From contig JAJYIQ010000003.1 in assembly GCA_021789995.1 (NCBI GenBank), positions 71,767 to 104,759 of the forward strand: DNA of 32,993 bases, read 5' to 3'. This DNA comes from a bacterium (GTDB lineage Bacteria > Patescibacteriota > Microgenomatia > UBA1406 > GWC2-37-13). The notes below the pieces were generated by a model. The model had not been told where the DNA came from. It did no database searches and was given only the letters and a program-made list of their open reading frames with translations. Numbering within the stretch: the stretch's first letter is position 1; each line of letters starts with the position of its first letter. Below, piece after piece: positions 21,225 through 29,767 of this stretch. The position numbers and the translations under genes were made by a program.

Positions 21225-23588
21225 ATGGATGCAATTTTTGCCACCACGATCGATCGGCTTATTACTTTCGGCCTGGCCCTATTGGCCGGCATCCTGGCCG
21301 CTGGCTTGACTTTTGTCTTTATTTATTTGATTATAATCTATCTCCGGCTGAAAAAGCGGGAACAAATCTCGCTGGAAATGGTTTCGCTGGAAGTCCGTCT
21401 GCCCAAGGAAAACGAAATCAAAATCGACGCCGCCGAGCAGATGTTTTCCGCTTTTTTTTCCCTGAAAAAATCCGGTTGGTTTTCCTTTTTGGATCTGGAC
21501 GACGTCATTGCTTTTGAAATTGTCGGCAAAAAAGCCGATATCCGCTTTTATGTGTCGGCACCGTCCCGGATAATCGACCTCGTCGAGAAAACCATTTACG
21601 GTTACTATCCCAACGCCGACATCAAAAGAGTAGATGAACCGAACATTTTTTCGGAAACCGGTAAGGTGTCTTTTGGCAGTTTGGTTATGAAGGATTATCC
21701 TTATATGCCGCTTAAAGCATTTAAGGATTTGGCGACCGATTCGATGGCGGCCGTCACCTCTGCCTTGTCCAAAATGGATGATGACGAAGGGGCGATGGTC
21801 CAGATCCTGATCCGGCCGGCCGATGGCAAATGGAAAAAAGCGGGCAAATCTTATGTCGCCTCAACCAAAAAACAGGAGGCCAATCCGGAAAAAGCAACTT
21901 TCAAAACCGACCCGAAAGTATTGGAAAAAATCGACGACAAATGTTCCAAACCGGGATTTGAATCAACCATCCGTTTCGTTGTTTCCGCCAAAAGCAAAGA
22001 ATTGTCCGACATGCATCTCAAAAACATCAAGTCGGCCTTTTCCCAGTTTAATTCCGACCTTAACGGGTTAAAAGGGGCACGGGTCCTTTTTAAAGGCGGC
22101 TTTATGATTGATTTTATCTATAAGTTTTTCCCAGTGCTGGAGCCGCCTTTTTATCACTCGGTTTCCATATTAAGCAGTGATGAATTGGCGACTCTTTTCC
22201 ATTTTCCCAACAAAACGATTGAAACTCCGCATGTCCAGTGGCTGAAAGCAAAAACGGCGCCCGTGCCGGCCGAAGTCCCCCAGACCGATGGCGGTGACGG
22301 TGGCACCTATATCGGTAAAGGTTATTACAGGGGGGTGAAGCGCCCGATTTATATTGGTTTTGAAGACCGCCGCCGCCACGTGTATATTATCGGAAAAACC
22401 GGTACCGGCAAATCCGTTCTCCTTCAGGACATGGCTATTCAGGATATCAAAGACGGCCATGGGGTCTGTGTCATCGATCCCCACGGCGATTTGATCGACG
22501 AAATCGTCAAATTCATTCCGCCTGATCGGGCCGAGGATGTCATCTATTTTGACCCATCCGATACTGAGCGGCCGATGGGCCTTAACCTTTTGGAGGCAAA
22601 AACCGAAGACCAGAAGCATTTTATTACAACGGCAATTATTAACCTGATGTATAAATTATATGATCCGCAGCGGACCGGTATCATCGGACCGCGGTTCGAG
22701 CATGCGGTTCGCAATGCGATGCTCACCGTCATGTACGAACCCGGGGCGACTTTTGTTGAAGTGATGCGTATCTTACAGGATCCAAAATACGTCCAGGAAA
22801 TTTTGCCGAAAGTGGAAGACCCAATTGTCCGGCGCTACTGGACCGACCAGATCGCCCAGACCTCTGATTTCCACAAGTCGGAAGTCCTCGATTATATCGT
22901 TTCCAAATTCGGCCGGTTTGTCACCAATAAAACGATGAGAAATATAATCGGTCAGTCGAAAAGTGCTTTCGATTTCCGCCAGGTGATGGATGAGGGCAAA
23001 ATTCTTCTAATTAATTTATCCAAAGGAAAATTGGGTGAGGAAAATTCGAGCTTCCTGGGGTTGGTACTTATCCCTAAAATTCTGGTTGCCGCCATGAGCC
23101 GGCAGGAGATTCCGGAAGAGCACCGCCGCGACTTTTTCCTCTATGTCGACGAGTTCCAAAACTTCGCCACACCGGATTTTGCCACAATTTTATCCGAGGC
23201 CAGAAAATATCATTTGAATTTGACCGTCGCCAACCAGTTTATCGGCCAAATGGAGGAGGAAGTGAAAAATGCTGTCTTCGGCAATGTCGGCAGTCTAATT
23301 ACCTTCCGCGTCGGCGTCACTGACGCCTCCTACTTGCAGCGGGAATACCAGCCAGTTTTTTCCGAATCGGACTTGATCAACATCGAGCGTTTTCATACCT
23401 ACGTCAAAACGATTGTCGACAACGAGCCGGTACCGCCTTTTTCCGTCGATATGACCAAAGATATGGCCGCTTACCGCGCCGCCGCCAACCCGAAAATCGC
23501 CCAGGCAGTTATTCAATTGTCACGATTGAAATTCGGCCGGCCGCGGGAGCTGGTCGAGGCCGAGGTCAGCCAGCGGGCAAGGCTGTAA
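21225..23588 (+). CDS. VirD4/TraD-like type IV secretion coupling ATPase
   Basis: The 787-residue protein begins with a membrane helix (ITFGLALLAGILAAGLTFVFIYLIIIYL, about residues 13-40). A long domain of about 340 residues follows, then the ATPase: GKTGTGKS (Walker A, about 389-396), CVIDPHGDLIDEIV, and FFLYVDEFQNFA (Walker B, about 636-647). SEARKYHLNLTVANQFIGQM and FGNVGSLITFRVG follow, as in TraD/TraG coupling proteins and the DUF87-like HerA/FtsK superfamily. Such ATPases bring DNA or protein to the secretion channel. It complements PrgI and VirB4 encoded 2 kb away on the other strand. The reductase gene follows after 12 bases. Confidence 0.88.
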   Translation: MDAIFATTIDRLITFGLALLAGILAAGLTFVFIYLIIIYLRLKKREQISLEMVSLEVRLPKENEIKIDAAEQMFSAFFSLKKSGWFSFLDLDDVIAFEIVGKKADIRFYVSAPSRIIDLVEKTIYGYYPNADIKRVDEPNIFSETGKVSFGSLVMKDYPYMPLKAFKDLATDSMAAVTSALSKMDDDEGAMVQILIRPADGKWKKAGKSYVASTKKQEANPEKATFKTDPKVLEKIDDKCSKPGFESTIRFVVSAKSKELSDMHLKNIKSAFSQFNSDLNGLKGARVLFKGGFMIDFIYKFFPVLEPPFYHSVSILSSDELATLFHFPNKTIETPHVQWLKAKTAPVPAEVPQTDGGDGGTYIGKGYYRGVKRPIYIGFEDRRRHVYIIGKTGTGKSVLLQDMAIQDIKDGHGVCVIDPHGDLIDEIVKFIPPDRAEDVIYFDPSDTERPMGLNLLEAKTEDQKHFITTAIINLMYKLYDPQRTGIIGPRFEHAVRNAMLTVMYEPGATFVEVMRILQDPKYVQEILPKVEDPIVRRYWTDQIAQTSDFHKSEVLDYIVSKFGRFVTNKTMRNIIGQSKSAFDFRQVMDEGKILLINLSKGKLGEENSSFLGLVLIPKILVAAMSRQEIPEEHRRDFFLYVDEFQNFATPDFATILSEARKYHLNLTVANQFIGQMEEEVKNAVFGNVGSLITFRVGVTDASYLQREYQPVFSESDLINIERFHTYVKTIVDNEPVPPFSVDMTKDMAAYRAAANPKIAQAVIQLSRLKFGRPRELVEAEVSQRARL

Positions 23589-23600
23589 CAATTCTAAACT

Positions 23601-24335
23601 ATGCTGCAAACTTATAAAACAACTCTTACCGAGAAAGTCCCGTTTACGCATGATGTTTTTCATCTTAAATTTGTGCTCGATGAACCAAAAGAATTATGCT
23701 TTATTCCCGGCCAGTACATGATTATGCGGGTGCCGCCCGATTCGTTGCCCCGGCTTTATTCCATCGCTTCCGCTCCCGACCAAAAAAACAGTTTTGAGCT
23801 GATCATGAAAATCGAGCCTTTCGGCAAAGCGTCGACCTATGTCCAAAATTCGCAAGTGGGCGACCAGTTTGTTTTTCAGGGGCCGGCCGGAGTATTCCGG
23901 CTTAAAGATACTCCAAACGGTAAGATTTTTCTGGCGACAAGCTGCGGAATCGCTCCGATGAGGAGCATGCTGCTATCGATAATAGAAAATAGAGAAGTGC
24001 CCCATTATTATTTATTCTGGGGACTGCCGACCTATAAGGACGTTTACCTGTTTGATGAAATTAAAAATTTAAAATCTCAAATCAAAAATTTTGATTTCCG
24101 AATCTGCCTATCACGTGAACAAAACCTTGGTATTGTACCGGAAGAAGACAGGCAGTATTTTGCTTTAGGTCATGTTGATGATTGCATTGAAGAGGCGATC
24201 CATAATTCGCAATTTGTAATGGACAATTCGGAATTTTATCTCTGCGGTAGCCGCCACGTGACCGAATCATTAAAAATCTATCTACTGACTCAAAAACAAG
24301 TTTCTCCGTCACAAGTCGTCTTCGAGAAATTTTGA
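23601..24335 (+). CDS. ferredoxin-NADP reductase-like FAD/NAD(P)-binding oxidoreductase
   Basis: The 244-residue protein has the FNR superfamily layout. The FAD domain carries FIPGQYMIMRVP and the flavin motif RLYSIAS (about 51-57). The nucleotide domain carries LATSCGIAPMRSM (a TGxGIAP-type loop with Ser-Cys in place of the usual Gly-Thr) and the C-terminal FYLCGSRHVTES. It should transfer electrons between NAD(P)H and a small carrier. No 2Fe-2S domain is fused, so the partner is unknown. It lies 12 bases after the VirD4-like gene, suggesting cotranscription without an obvious functional link. Two stretches (24061-24096, 24197-24240) encode simple NLKSQIKNF- and HNSQFVMDNSE-like peptides, apparently short dispersed repeats inside the gene. 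Confidence 0.86.
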   Translation: MLQTYKTTLTEKVPFTHDVFHLKFVLDEPKELCFIPGQYMIMRVPPDSLPRLYSIASAPDQKNSFELIMKIEPFGKASTYVQNSQVGDQFVFQGPAGVFRLKDTPNGKIFLATSCGIAPMRSMLLSIIENREVPHYYLFWGLPTYKDVYLFDEIKNLKSQIKNFDFRICLSREQNLGIVPEEDRQYFALGHVDDCIEEAIHNSQFVMDNSEFYLCGSRHVTESLKIYLLTQKQVSPSQVVFEKF

Positions 24336-24337
24336 AA

Positions 24338-25120
24338 TTAGAGAGACGTCACGAAGAAGTCTGCCGGAATCTGCGGATAACTCTGGAAAAGCTGGATGGT
24401 TTTGGTGACGCCGGTATTGGACTTCGCGGTCGAGGTAACGGTTTTACCCTGACTTTTTAATGAAAGACCCGATAAACCAATTTTAGTAGAAGCAAATAGA
24501 CTACGAGCAATTATCAATCTAGTATTAGCAACAGCGAATGAAGATGAATTTTTATAGGTAAAATTTATGCCATTAATCGTTCCACCATTGGTAGTTGGCG
24601 TTTTTGACGCTCCTTGTACCAAGTTGCAGGGATCCATAAGATAACGGGAAAGGGAATTATCGTCTTTTATAAATGTTAACTCTAGTGCTGGACAATTTGT
24701 TTCTGACTGGAAGTAAATATCCAAGCTTCCGTTCCAATCGCTGGAAAAAGCTCCGTTGGAGTAATCTGCCATGTAAAACGTGTATGCTTCATCCGTTTGC
24801 AAAAGAGGGGTGATAAAGGTGTCGCCGGTGACGGTCGAAACGGTGGCGTTGCCGGAAATATCGGTCATGTTGGGCAGATTGCCGATGGCGATCGTCGATC
24901 CATTGGTACCGCTTTTAAGCACGGCATCAATACCGGCCTGGGCGGCGGCAAGAGCTTTTTGGTTTTCTTCCTGCAGTTTGGTCACTTGTGTTTCGGTGGT
25001 TGACCGGAAGGACAAAGACAGAACGATAGTGATCGCCGTCGCCAACAACATGACGGTAACAAGCAGAGCCTGACCTTGTTTAGATTTAATATTCATTTTA
25101 TTTCTATTATTTATTATCAT
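24338..25120 (-). CDS. PilX-like type IV pilus minor pilin
   Basis: The 260-residue protein has the PilX N-terminal pattern: short basic start, then GQALLVTVMLLATAITIVLSLSFRSTTETQVTKLQEENQKALAAAQAGIDAVL, that is, one hydrophobic helix followed by an amphipathic helix. The rest is an exported Ser/Thr/Asn-rich domain with a Cys pair (NCPALE and DPCNLV). The classic prepilin Glu5 is not evident. Its ATG overlaps the stop of the upstream surface gene (ATGA), and AAGGAG (25131 to 25126) lies five bases before the ATG, so it is translationally coupled to that gene. The two products are likely partners. Confidence 0.75.
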   Translation of the reverse strand: MIINNRNKMNIKSKQGQALLVTVMLLATAITIVLSLSFRSTTETQVTKLQEENQKALAAAQAGIDAVLKSGTNGSTIAIGNLPNMTDISGNATVSTVTGDTFITPLLQTDEAYTFYMADYSNGAFSSDWNGSLDIYFQSETNCPALELTFIKDDNSLSRYLMDPCNLVQGASKTPTTNGGTINGINFTYKNSSSFAVANTRLIIARSLFASTKIGLSGLSLKSQGKTVTSTAKSNTGVTKTIQLFQSYPQIPADFFVTSL

Positions 25121-27657
25121 TGTAACTCCTTGTAATCATATTTGGCAATAGATAAATAAGGAAGTAAATTCAGATAAAGATTAGGTTGGAAATAAATAAA
25201 GACCGACGGCCTGGAAGTATCGCTCCATTGGCGGGAGTTGGTCAAGCTTGTTTGGGCGATTAGATTACCATTGATCTTTAACCCCTGGTTGTTGGTACTG
25301 CCGGTATTAACCGTATCGGCAATAAAGAGACCGGTGGCATCCTGCAAGGGGACAGTATCGTCAAAGTCAATCTCGTGAGCGATAATGGCGACACTGCCGG
25401 TTGGGGCAAAATGGCCGCTGGAATTACTGATAGTAATAACCGTTGATAACCCATCGGCGATTAAAACCACATTATGGCTGCCAAACTCCGTCCCGTCAAT
25501 TGTTTTGTTACCCCCCGTCCAGACATAAATGCCATCAGCGGTAATTTGGGATAAGTCACTGATTGATTGATATGATTTTCGTGCTTTGACATAGCTTTCA
25601 AACTGGAGAGGGTGAAGATTGATTGCCGGTGAATAATTGTGGGAGATGTCGGCCCAGTCGTGGGGAGTGGAGTAGGGAGTGTTGATGGAGGAATTGACGT
25701 TTAATTTAAGAACGGTACCCCCTTCATTACCATTGGGAGCAGTCGAGACAATAAACGATTTTTGGGCTAAATCGTCACTGTCATACAAATTCATGACGGC
25801 GGGAATAGTGACGGCGCCGATATCGACATCGTTGTAGGAGGCGTTTCTTAACTTGATCCAATTGGGGTTAGTGAGAGATAGTGTCAGCGGTTGATTGGTG
25901 TTATTGGTTGACGCCTGAATACCCGTAATGCCGCCGTAAACCGTTTGGGTATTATTGGGAGAAGAACAGCTCGAGTTAGTCCACCCGACAAAAGTGTAGC
26001 CGGAGGAATTGGCGCCGGTTAAAGTCAGGGTTGCCGATGACGGCCAGCTGGTTGGCAAACAGCTATTGCTGGTGAAGTTTGTTTTACAGGTATACGTATA
26101 GGCTTGAGAATTACTGTTAACTCCGCAGGTGGTGGTAACGCAAGGGGGGCCGGGGATAGTGGTAAAGGTGAAATTGGGATTGGTAAACTGAAAATAATTA
26201 TTATTACTTGAGGCCTGGGTACAGCCGGTACCCGACTTCTGGTAAAGAGGGCCGCTAATTGTCGCTGGTGACGGATTGGTTGGTAACGGGCAGGACTGGC
26301 AGTATTCGGCCGAATAGGTGATGCCGTCAGCCGACACTTTAGCGCAGGTAGTGCGGCCGCCTGGATTATCGGGAATATTGCCGATTGTCTGCTGGGGGGA
26401 AATGGCCGAATCATATTTCCCGTTGAAATTATCGATATTGGTTCCGGCTCCGGTTTGGGAGAACTGGCCGTATTTGACGGCCAGGTAGCTGCCGCCGGCA
26501 AAAGTCCAGGTGACAGGCGTATGCATAAATGTCGGGCTGCTAGGATTGCTGTCAAATGTACCGCAGACGGCACCGGAGGGGGGTTGGGGAACCGACGTCA
26601 GGGTGTATGGCGTTTTGCACTGGTAAAAATTATTGACATCATCATAGACATTGGCGGCAATATCATGGGTGCCGGCCGTATGGCTGGCATTACTGGTCGT
26701 CCAACTGAAATTGCCCTGCCAGTCATTGCTATAAATATTAGAATTCAAGCCCAAGCTTTCCCAGCTGCTATTATTATTGTTATAAGCATAAGTTTGCACG
26801 CTTTTGACCGCGATATTATCGGTGGCATGGACGGTGATGGTGACATTGTTATTAACATCGGTGGGCGAGGCCGGACTGAAAGAAAGCGTGCAGGAGGGGT
26901 TAATCTTGTCGCCAACATAGTGGAGGCTGGGGGTACACGTCATGCTTTGGCATGCCCAGAGATCTGTTTGGGCAATTATGTACAGTTCATAATCGTAGTT
27001 GTCGTTAATCTGGCTGGGCAGCGGTTGCATGACATTCCAGCTTTGGGTACAGCTATTGGGGCTGTTGTCCGTGCAAGTATAAACGTACATATTGCCGAAT
27101 CCTGTCTTACCGTTGGGCGCCGCCTCCCTAATTAATCCATAACCTGAGTTTGTTAGGGAACAGGAAATAGTGGTGCCAACCGGACAATAGTCGAGCGGAT
27201 AATTGAATGTCCGTTCGACCAGATTTTGGGATGAATCAACACCCACGGCCTCAACGACCGGATGGCCAAAAAAGTTGGCGCAGGTTCCCGGCGACACCTG
27301 AACGTTAAAGATCTGCCGTGTGACATCGTATTGAGGGTTGGCACAGTCTAACGTCGCTGTGGTTCCCGGACTGGTGCATGGTCCGCAGCCGCCGTTACCG
27401 GACGTACAACACTGGCCTGAGGTACAGGCCTGCTGGGCACAGTTGAAGGAAGAGGTAGAATTACCACCGCCCATATCTCCACAAGTCCCGTTGGGACAGC
27501 AGGAACAAGAATAGACGCCGGTGGTTCCGCACTCGCAGGCAGCATACGTTTTTTTGCTAAAGATTAAAGAAAGGAGAAAAACAAAACCAATAATCAAAAA
27601 AACACTAACAATGTATTTAGATAGCGATTTCATGGTAATCGTTTCCGATTTTTGCAT
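25117..27657 (-). CDS. large exported Cys-rich surface protein (adhesin-like), locus 2
   Basis: The 846-residue protein has a signal peptide (YIVSVFLIIGFVFLLSLIFSKKTYA), then about 70 residues packed with Cys (CECGTTGVYSCSCCPNGTCG and CTSGQCCTSGNGGCGPC). Several Ig-like or beta domains follow, then the C-terminal block shared with the 821-residue paralog (GSHNVVLIA, GSVAIIAHEIDF, INGNLIAQT, final LLPYLSIAKYDYKELQ). A segment near residue 485 (SGPLYQKSGTGCTQASSNNNY) matches QGNLQQKSGSGCTPADTNHN in the paralog. The leaderless promoter supports the first ATG (27657); the ATG at 27633 is an alternative start. Its stop is coupled to the PilX-like gene, so a pilus-associated adhesin is a reasonable inference. 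Confidence 0.76.
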   Translation of the reverse strand: MQKSETITMKSLSKYIVSVFLIIGFVFLLSLIFSKKTYAACECGTTGVYSCSCCPNGTCGDMGGGNSTSSFNCAQQACTSGQCCTSGNGGCGPCTSPGTTATLDCANPQYDVTRQIFNVQVSPGTCANFFGHPVVEAVGVDSSQNLVERTFNYPLDYCPVGTTISCSLTNSGYGLIREAAPNGKTGFGNMYVYTCTDNSPNSCTQSWNVMQPLPSQINDNYDYELYIIAQTDLWACQSMTCTPSLHYVGDKINPSCTLSFSPASPTDVNNNVTITVHATDNIAVKSVQTYAYNNNNSSWESLGLNSNIYSNDWQGNFSWTTSNASHTAGTHDIAANVYDDVNNFYQCKTPYTLTSVPQPPSGAVCGTFDSNPSSPTFMHTPVTWTFAGGSYLAVKYGQFSQTGAGTNIDNFNGKYDSAISPQQTIGNIPDNPGGRTTCAKVSADGITYSAEYCQSCPLPTNPSPATISGPLYQKSGTGCTQASSNNNYFQFTNPNFTFTTIPGPPCVTTTCGVNSNSQAYTYTCKTNFTSNSCLPTSWPSSATLTLTGANSSGYTFVGWTNSSCSSPNNTQTVYGGITGIQASTNNTNQPLTLSLTNPNWIKLRNASYNDVDIGAVTIPAVMNLYDSDDLAQKSFIVSTAPNGNEGGTVLKLNVNSSINTPYSTPHDWADISHNYSPAINLHPLQFESYVKARKSYQSISDLSQITADGIYVWTGGNKTIDGTEFGSHNVVLIADGLSTVITISNSSGHFAPTGSVAIIAHEIDFDDTVPLQDATGLFIADTVNTGSTNNQGLKINGNLIAQTSLTNSRQWSDTSRPSVFIYFQPNLYLNLLPYLSIAKYDYKELQ

Positions 27658-27665
27658 CTAAAATC

Positions 27666-27694
27666 ATTATGAACGATTCCTTGTTCAATTGCAA
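27666..27694 (-). promoter_or_regulatory. promoter of surface protein gene 2, leaderless
   Basis: TTGCAA (27694 to 27689), 17 bases, CATAAT (27671 to 27666) on the minus strand, then eight bases to the ATG at 27657. Confidence 0.6.
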
Positions 27695-27708
27695 TATGGT
27701 ATTTACGG

Positions 27709-28866
27709 TTACCTTGTGTGGACACCGCCGGTAAAAGCAGCATTGAGCAGTGTTGACATATAATCTGATACCGATGTATTGGAAAGAGAACGGCCTGTTT
27801 TATGGTATTGATTTAGCATATACGCCTCAATCGCCATAGATATTTCTTCGCCAAAATTTGCTTGAGCTTCGCCACCGATCATTTTATTTAATGAAGGAGT
27901 CGGCTTTCCCTGGGCATGAGCGTCATGAATTTGCTGCCAACGGATCGATGTGGCATAATCGCTGGCATAATTGGCGACTGCCTCTTTACCAAGAGCCAGA
28001 AACAATTCCGGATAGTATTGATTTAGATCATTTTGCGAATAATAAATCATATCGGTATCCGCTCTCCACTGAGTTGTGGGAATGGAAGGATTGGGGTTTG
28101 CCATTATTCCAACACTTCTAAATAAATCTTCCGGTTTATTGACGTTGATTTCTTTAAGAACCCGCTCCAAATCAAACGTATAATTCTTATAATTATATTT
28201 GCTATAAGTAACCGCCATGTGTTGAGCAAAATCTTTCCCGCTTTGTTGAAGGATAAAATCATTAAGTGTTTTAGCGGTGAGATTATATGGATAATAAGTG
28301 AGGGCATCTTGGATTGCTGCCTGGAATTTGCCCACCTGATCCGGCGGCAAGTCGCTGGGAATTAGCGCATTTGGTCCGGTAATTAGCTTAATAGACAGCT
28401 CATGGGCTTCTTTCCGGATTTCTTCCGGTGACCGGGTAGGAGTGGCAGTGGCTTCTTTAGTGGCAGTAGGAATGACTGTTTTAGTCACGGTGGCAGTTGG
28501 TTTAGTCTCTGTTGATGAGGGGATGGCAAAGGGTGTTCCCGGAATGGGTAATGGAGTGCCGACTGTCGGAGTAATAACCGGGACAGTGGCAGTAATCGTT
28601 TCCGTTGCTTTTGATGGGGGAAGAGGAGATACTTCCACGGTTATGGCAGGAGAGGCAGGAATAATTGATGGGGCATGAGCCGGAGTCATTGGGATAATGG
28701 CGGTTGCCGTATCGGTCGCTATCGGGGTTACCCCTTCCGGTAGTTTGGCTAAAGCCGGATTATTACTGCAGGCGGATAAAACACCGATCGTTAACGGGGT
28801 TAAGGCAAGAGCAGCCTTAGTCAGGGGGATTCCTTTTTGTCTTTCCGGATTAATACCTGTAGGCAT
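27709..28866 (-). CDS. surface lipoprotein with Thr/Pro-rich stalk, paralog 2
   Basis: The 385-residue protein has a signal peptide and lipobox (LTIGVLSAC) identical to paralogs 1 and 3. Its stalk is followed by SPEEIRKEAHELSIKL, which is also in paralog 3. The globular domain (about 175-385) contains PYNLTAKTLNDFILQQSGKDFAQH, EDLFRSVGI and the ending AAFTGGVHTR. It lacks the SKCGYCC segment of paralog 1. Protein function is unknown; surface display is inferred from the lipobox. The gene lies between the anchored protein (28953-29597) and surface protein 2, repeating the order of locus 1. Confidence 0.78.
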   Translation of the reverse strand: MPTGINPERQKGIPLTKAALALTPLTIGVLSACSNNPALAKLPEGVTPIATDTATAIIPMTPAHAPSIIPASPAITVEVSPLPPSKATETITATVPVITPTVGTPLPIPGTPFAIPSSTETKPTATVTKTVIPTATKEATATPTRSPEEIRKEAHELSIKLITGPNALIPSDLPPDQVGKFQAAIQDALTYYPYNLTAKTLNDFILQQSGKDFAQHMAVTYSKYNYKNYTFDLERVLKEINVNKPEDLFRSVGIMANPNPSIPTTQWRADTDMIYYSQNDLNQYYPELFLALGKEAVANYASDYATSIRWQQIHDAHAQGKPTPSLNKMIGGEAQANFGEEISMAIEAYMLNQYHKTGRSLSNTSVSDYMSTLLNAAFTGGVHTR

Positions 28867-28910
28867 ATGAGAATATTATAGGATAGGGAAATGATAGTGT
28901 CAAGGGAAAA
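28382..28910 (-). repeat. lipoprotein 5' repeat, copy 2
   Basis: Promoter, signal peptide, stalk and the first helix of the mature domain. It is nearly identical to copy 3 over about 520 bases, with a run of some 300 bases showing no difference by eye, and to copy 1 over about 420 bases. Confidence 0.85.
28875..28903 (-). promoter_or_regulatory. lipoprotein 2 promoter, leaderless
   Basis: TTGACA (28903 to 28898), 17 bases, TATAAT (28880 to 28875), eight bases to the ATG at 28866. Confidence 0.85.
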
Positions 28911-28952
28911 TAGTGTTATTGCTAAAACCAGTGATGAATGTCGGAAAAGATT

Positions 28953-29597
28953 TTATAGTGATAATTGGCGGCTGGCTAAAACTTCCGTCAGAAACGCACC
29001 TTCTTTATCAGTCAACACCGCTCCTTTTTTGTCAACCGAGATCAGGGCGACTAAAGCATCAGTGTTGGGAACCAGTGTTTGAAGGTCTTGGATGGTGACG
29101 GCCGATTTCAGTTTGTCTTTATTTTTCAGGGAGATAATTCCCGGCTTATCCAGGTGTTCGATTGCCATTAGTGTTTTTCCTAAAGTGACGCGTACTTTGC
29201 CAATCTCCGTGTTTTTGAGCGGATTTTTGAGATAGACGTACCAGTCGTCGGAGCCGGGAACGGCAGTAATTTTTTCCAACTGGCCAACCATAAAGGGCAT
29301 AGCGGTGTAATAGAACATGTTTATGCCCTCAAAACCTTTATCGCGGCGGCTGGCGTCTTTATAAGTATAAAAGATGGAGCGGCCGGTCGTATCACCGGTT
29401 TTCTGGTAAGCAATATTAATCTCATTAAAGGATGTTACCGGCGTAGGAATTGTTTGGGTAACGGGGGTAGGCGATGAAGTGGTGATCGGAGCGGTAGTAT
29501 CCATTGTTTTTTTGGAGGAAATTGAGAGGTAATAAATCACCTCGGCAGCACAGATAATCAATATAACAACCAAAATCAACACTAATGCTTTTTGCAT
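28953..29597 (-). CDS. membrane-anchored protein with Thr/Pro linker, locus 2
   Basis: The 214-residue protein starts MQK and has one N-terminal helix (ALVLILVVILIICAAEVIYYL), a linker TTSSPTPVTQTIPTPVTS, and a C-terminal domain of about 150 residues without recognised motif (notable: IFYTYKDASRRDKGFEG and GSDDWYVYLKNPLKNTEIGKV). Anchor and linker resemble the 182-residue protein at 14126-14674, but the outer domains do not look alike. As in locus 1, a lipoprotein gene follows directly. Function is unknown; an extracytoplasmic role is inferred. Confidence 0.62.
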   Translation of the reverse strand: MQKALVLILVVILIICAAEVIYYLSISSKKTMDTTAPITTSSPTPVTQTIPTPVTSFNEINIAYQKTGDTTGRSIFYTYKDASRRDKGFEGINMFYYTAMPFMVGQLEKITAVPGSDDWYVYLKNPLKNTEIGKVRVTLGKTLMAIEHLDKPGIISLKNKDKLKSAVTIQDLQTLVPNTDALVALISVDKKGAVLTDKEGAFLTEVLASRQLSL

Positions 29598-29605
29598 GTA
29601 AGCTC

Positions 29606-29634
29606 ATTATGAAAGATGTTTATGAAGATTTCAA
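29606..29634 (-). promoter_or_regulatory. promoter of the anchored protein gene, locus 2
   Basis: TTGAAA (29634 to 29629), 17 bases, CATAAT (29611 to 29606), eight bases to the ATG at 29597. Confidence 0.6.
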
Positions 29635-29642
29635 GTGGTTAA

Positions 29643-29767
29643 AGCTTGTTTAGGGATTCTATATGGAATCCGCCGGCAAAAGCGTGTTTTATACAATTGG
29701 TGGACGAATCGCTTCGGTGGCAAAATGGAAGATTTTTTATCAAATTGCAAGTAATAGCTATCTTTGT
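29643..29767 (-). pseudogene. orphan C-terminal tail of a fourth lipoprotein paralog
   Basis: Right after the stop of paralog 3, the minus strand reads in one frame to a TAA through HRSDSSTNCIKHAFAGGFHI. This matches in spacing and sequence the tail of paralog 2 (NAAFTGGVHT) and less closely that of paralog 3 (MFLGGIHV). It has no start codon of its own. It looks like the remains of an older 3' end left behind when the upstream part was replaced, or the end of a decayed extra gene copy. Confidence 0.45.

Noticed and set aside
26455-27135. 226-residue plus-strand ORF inside surface gene 2
   Set aside because: Low-complexity Gly/Ile/Val composition produced by the Asn/Thr-rich codons of the opposite strand; no start signals.
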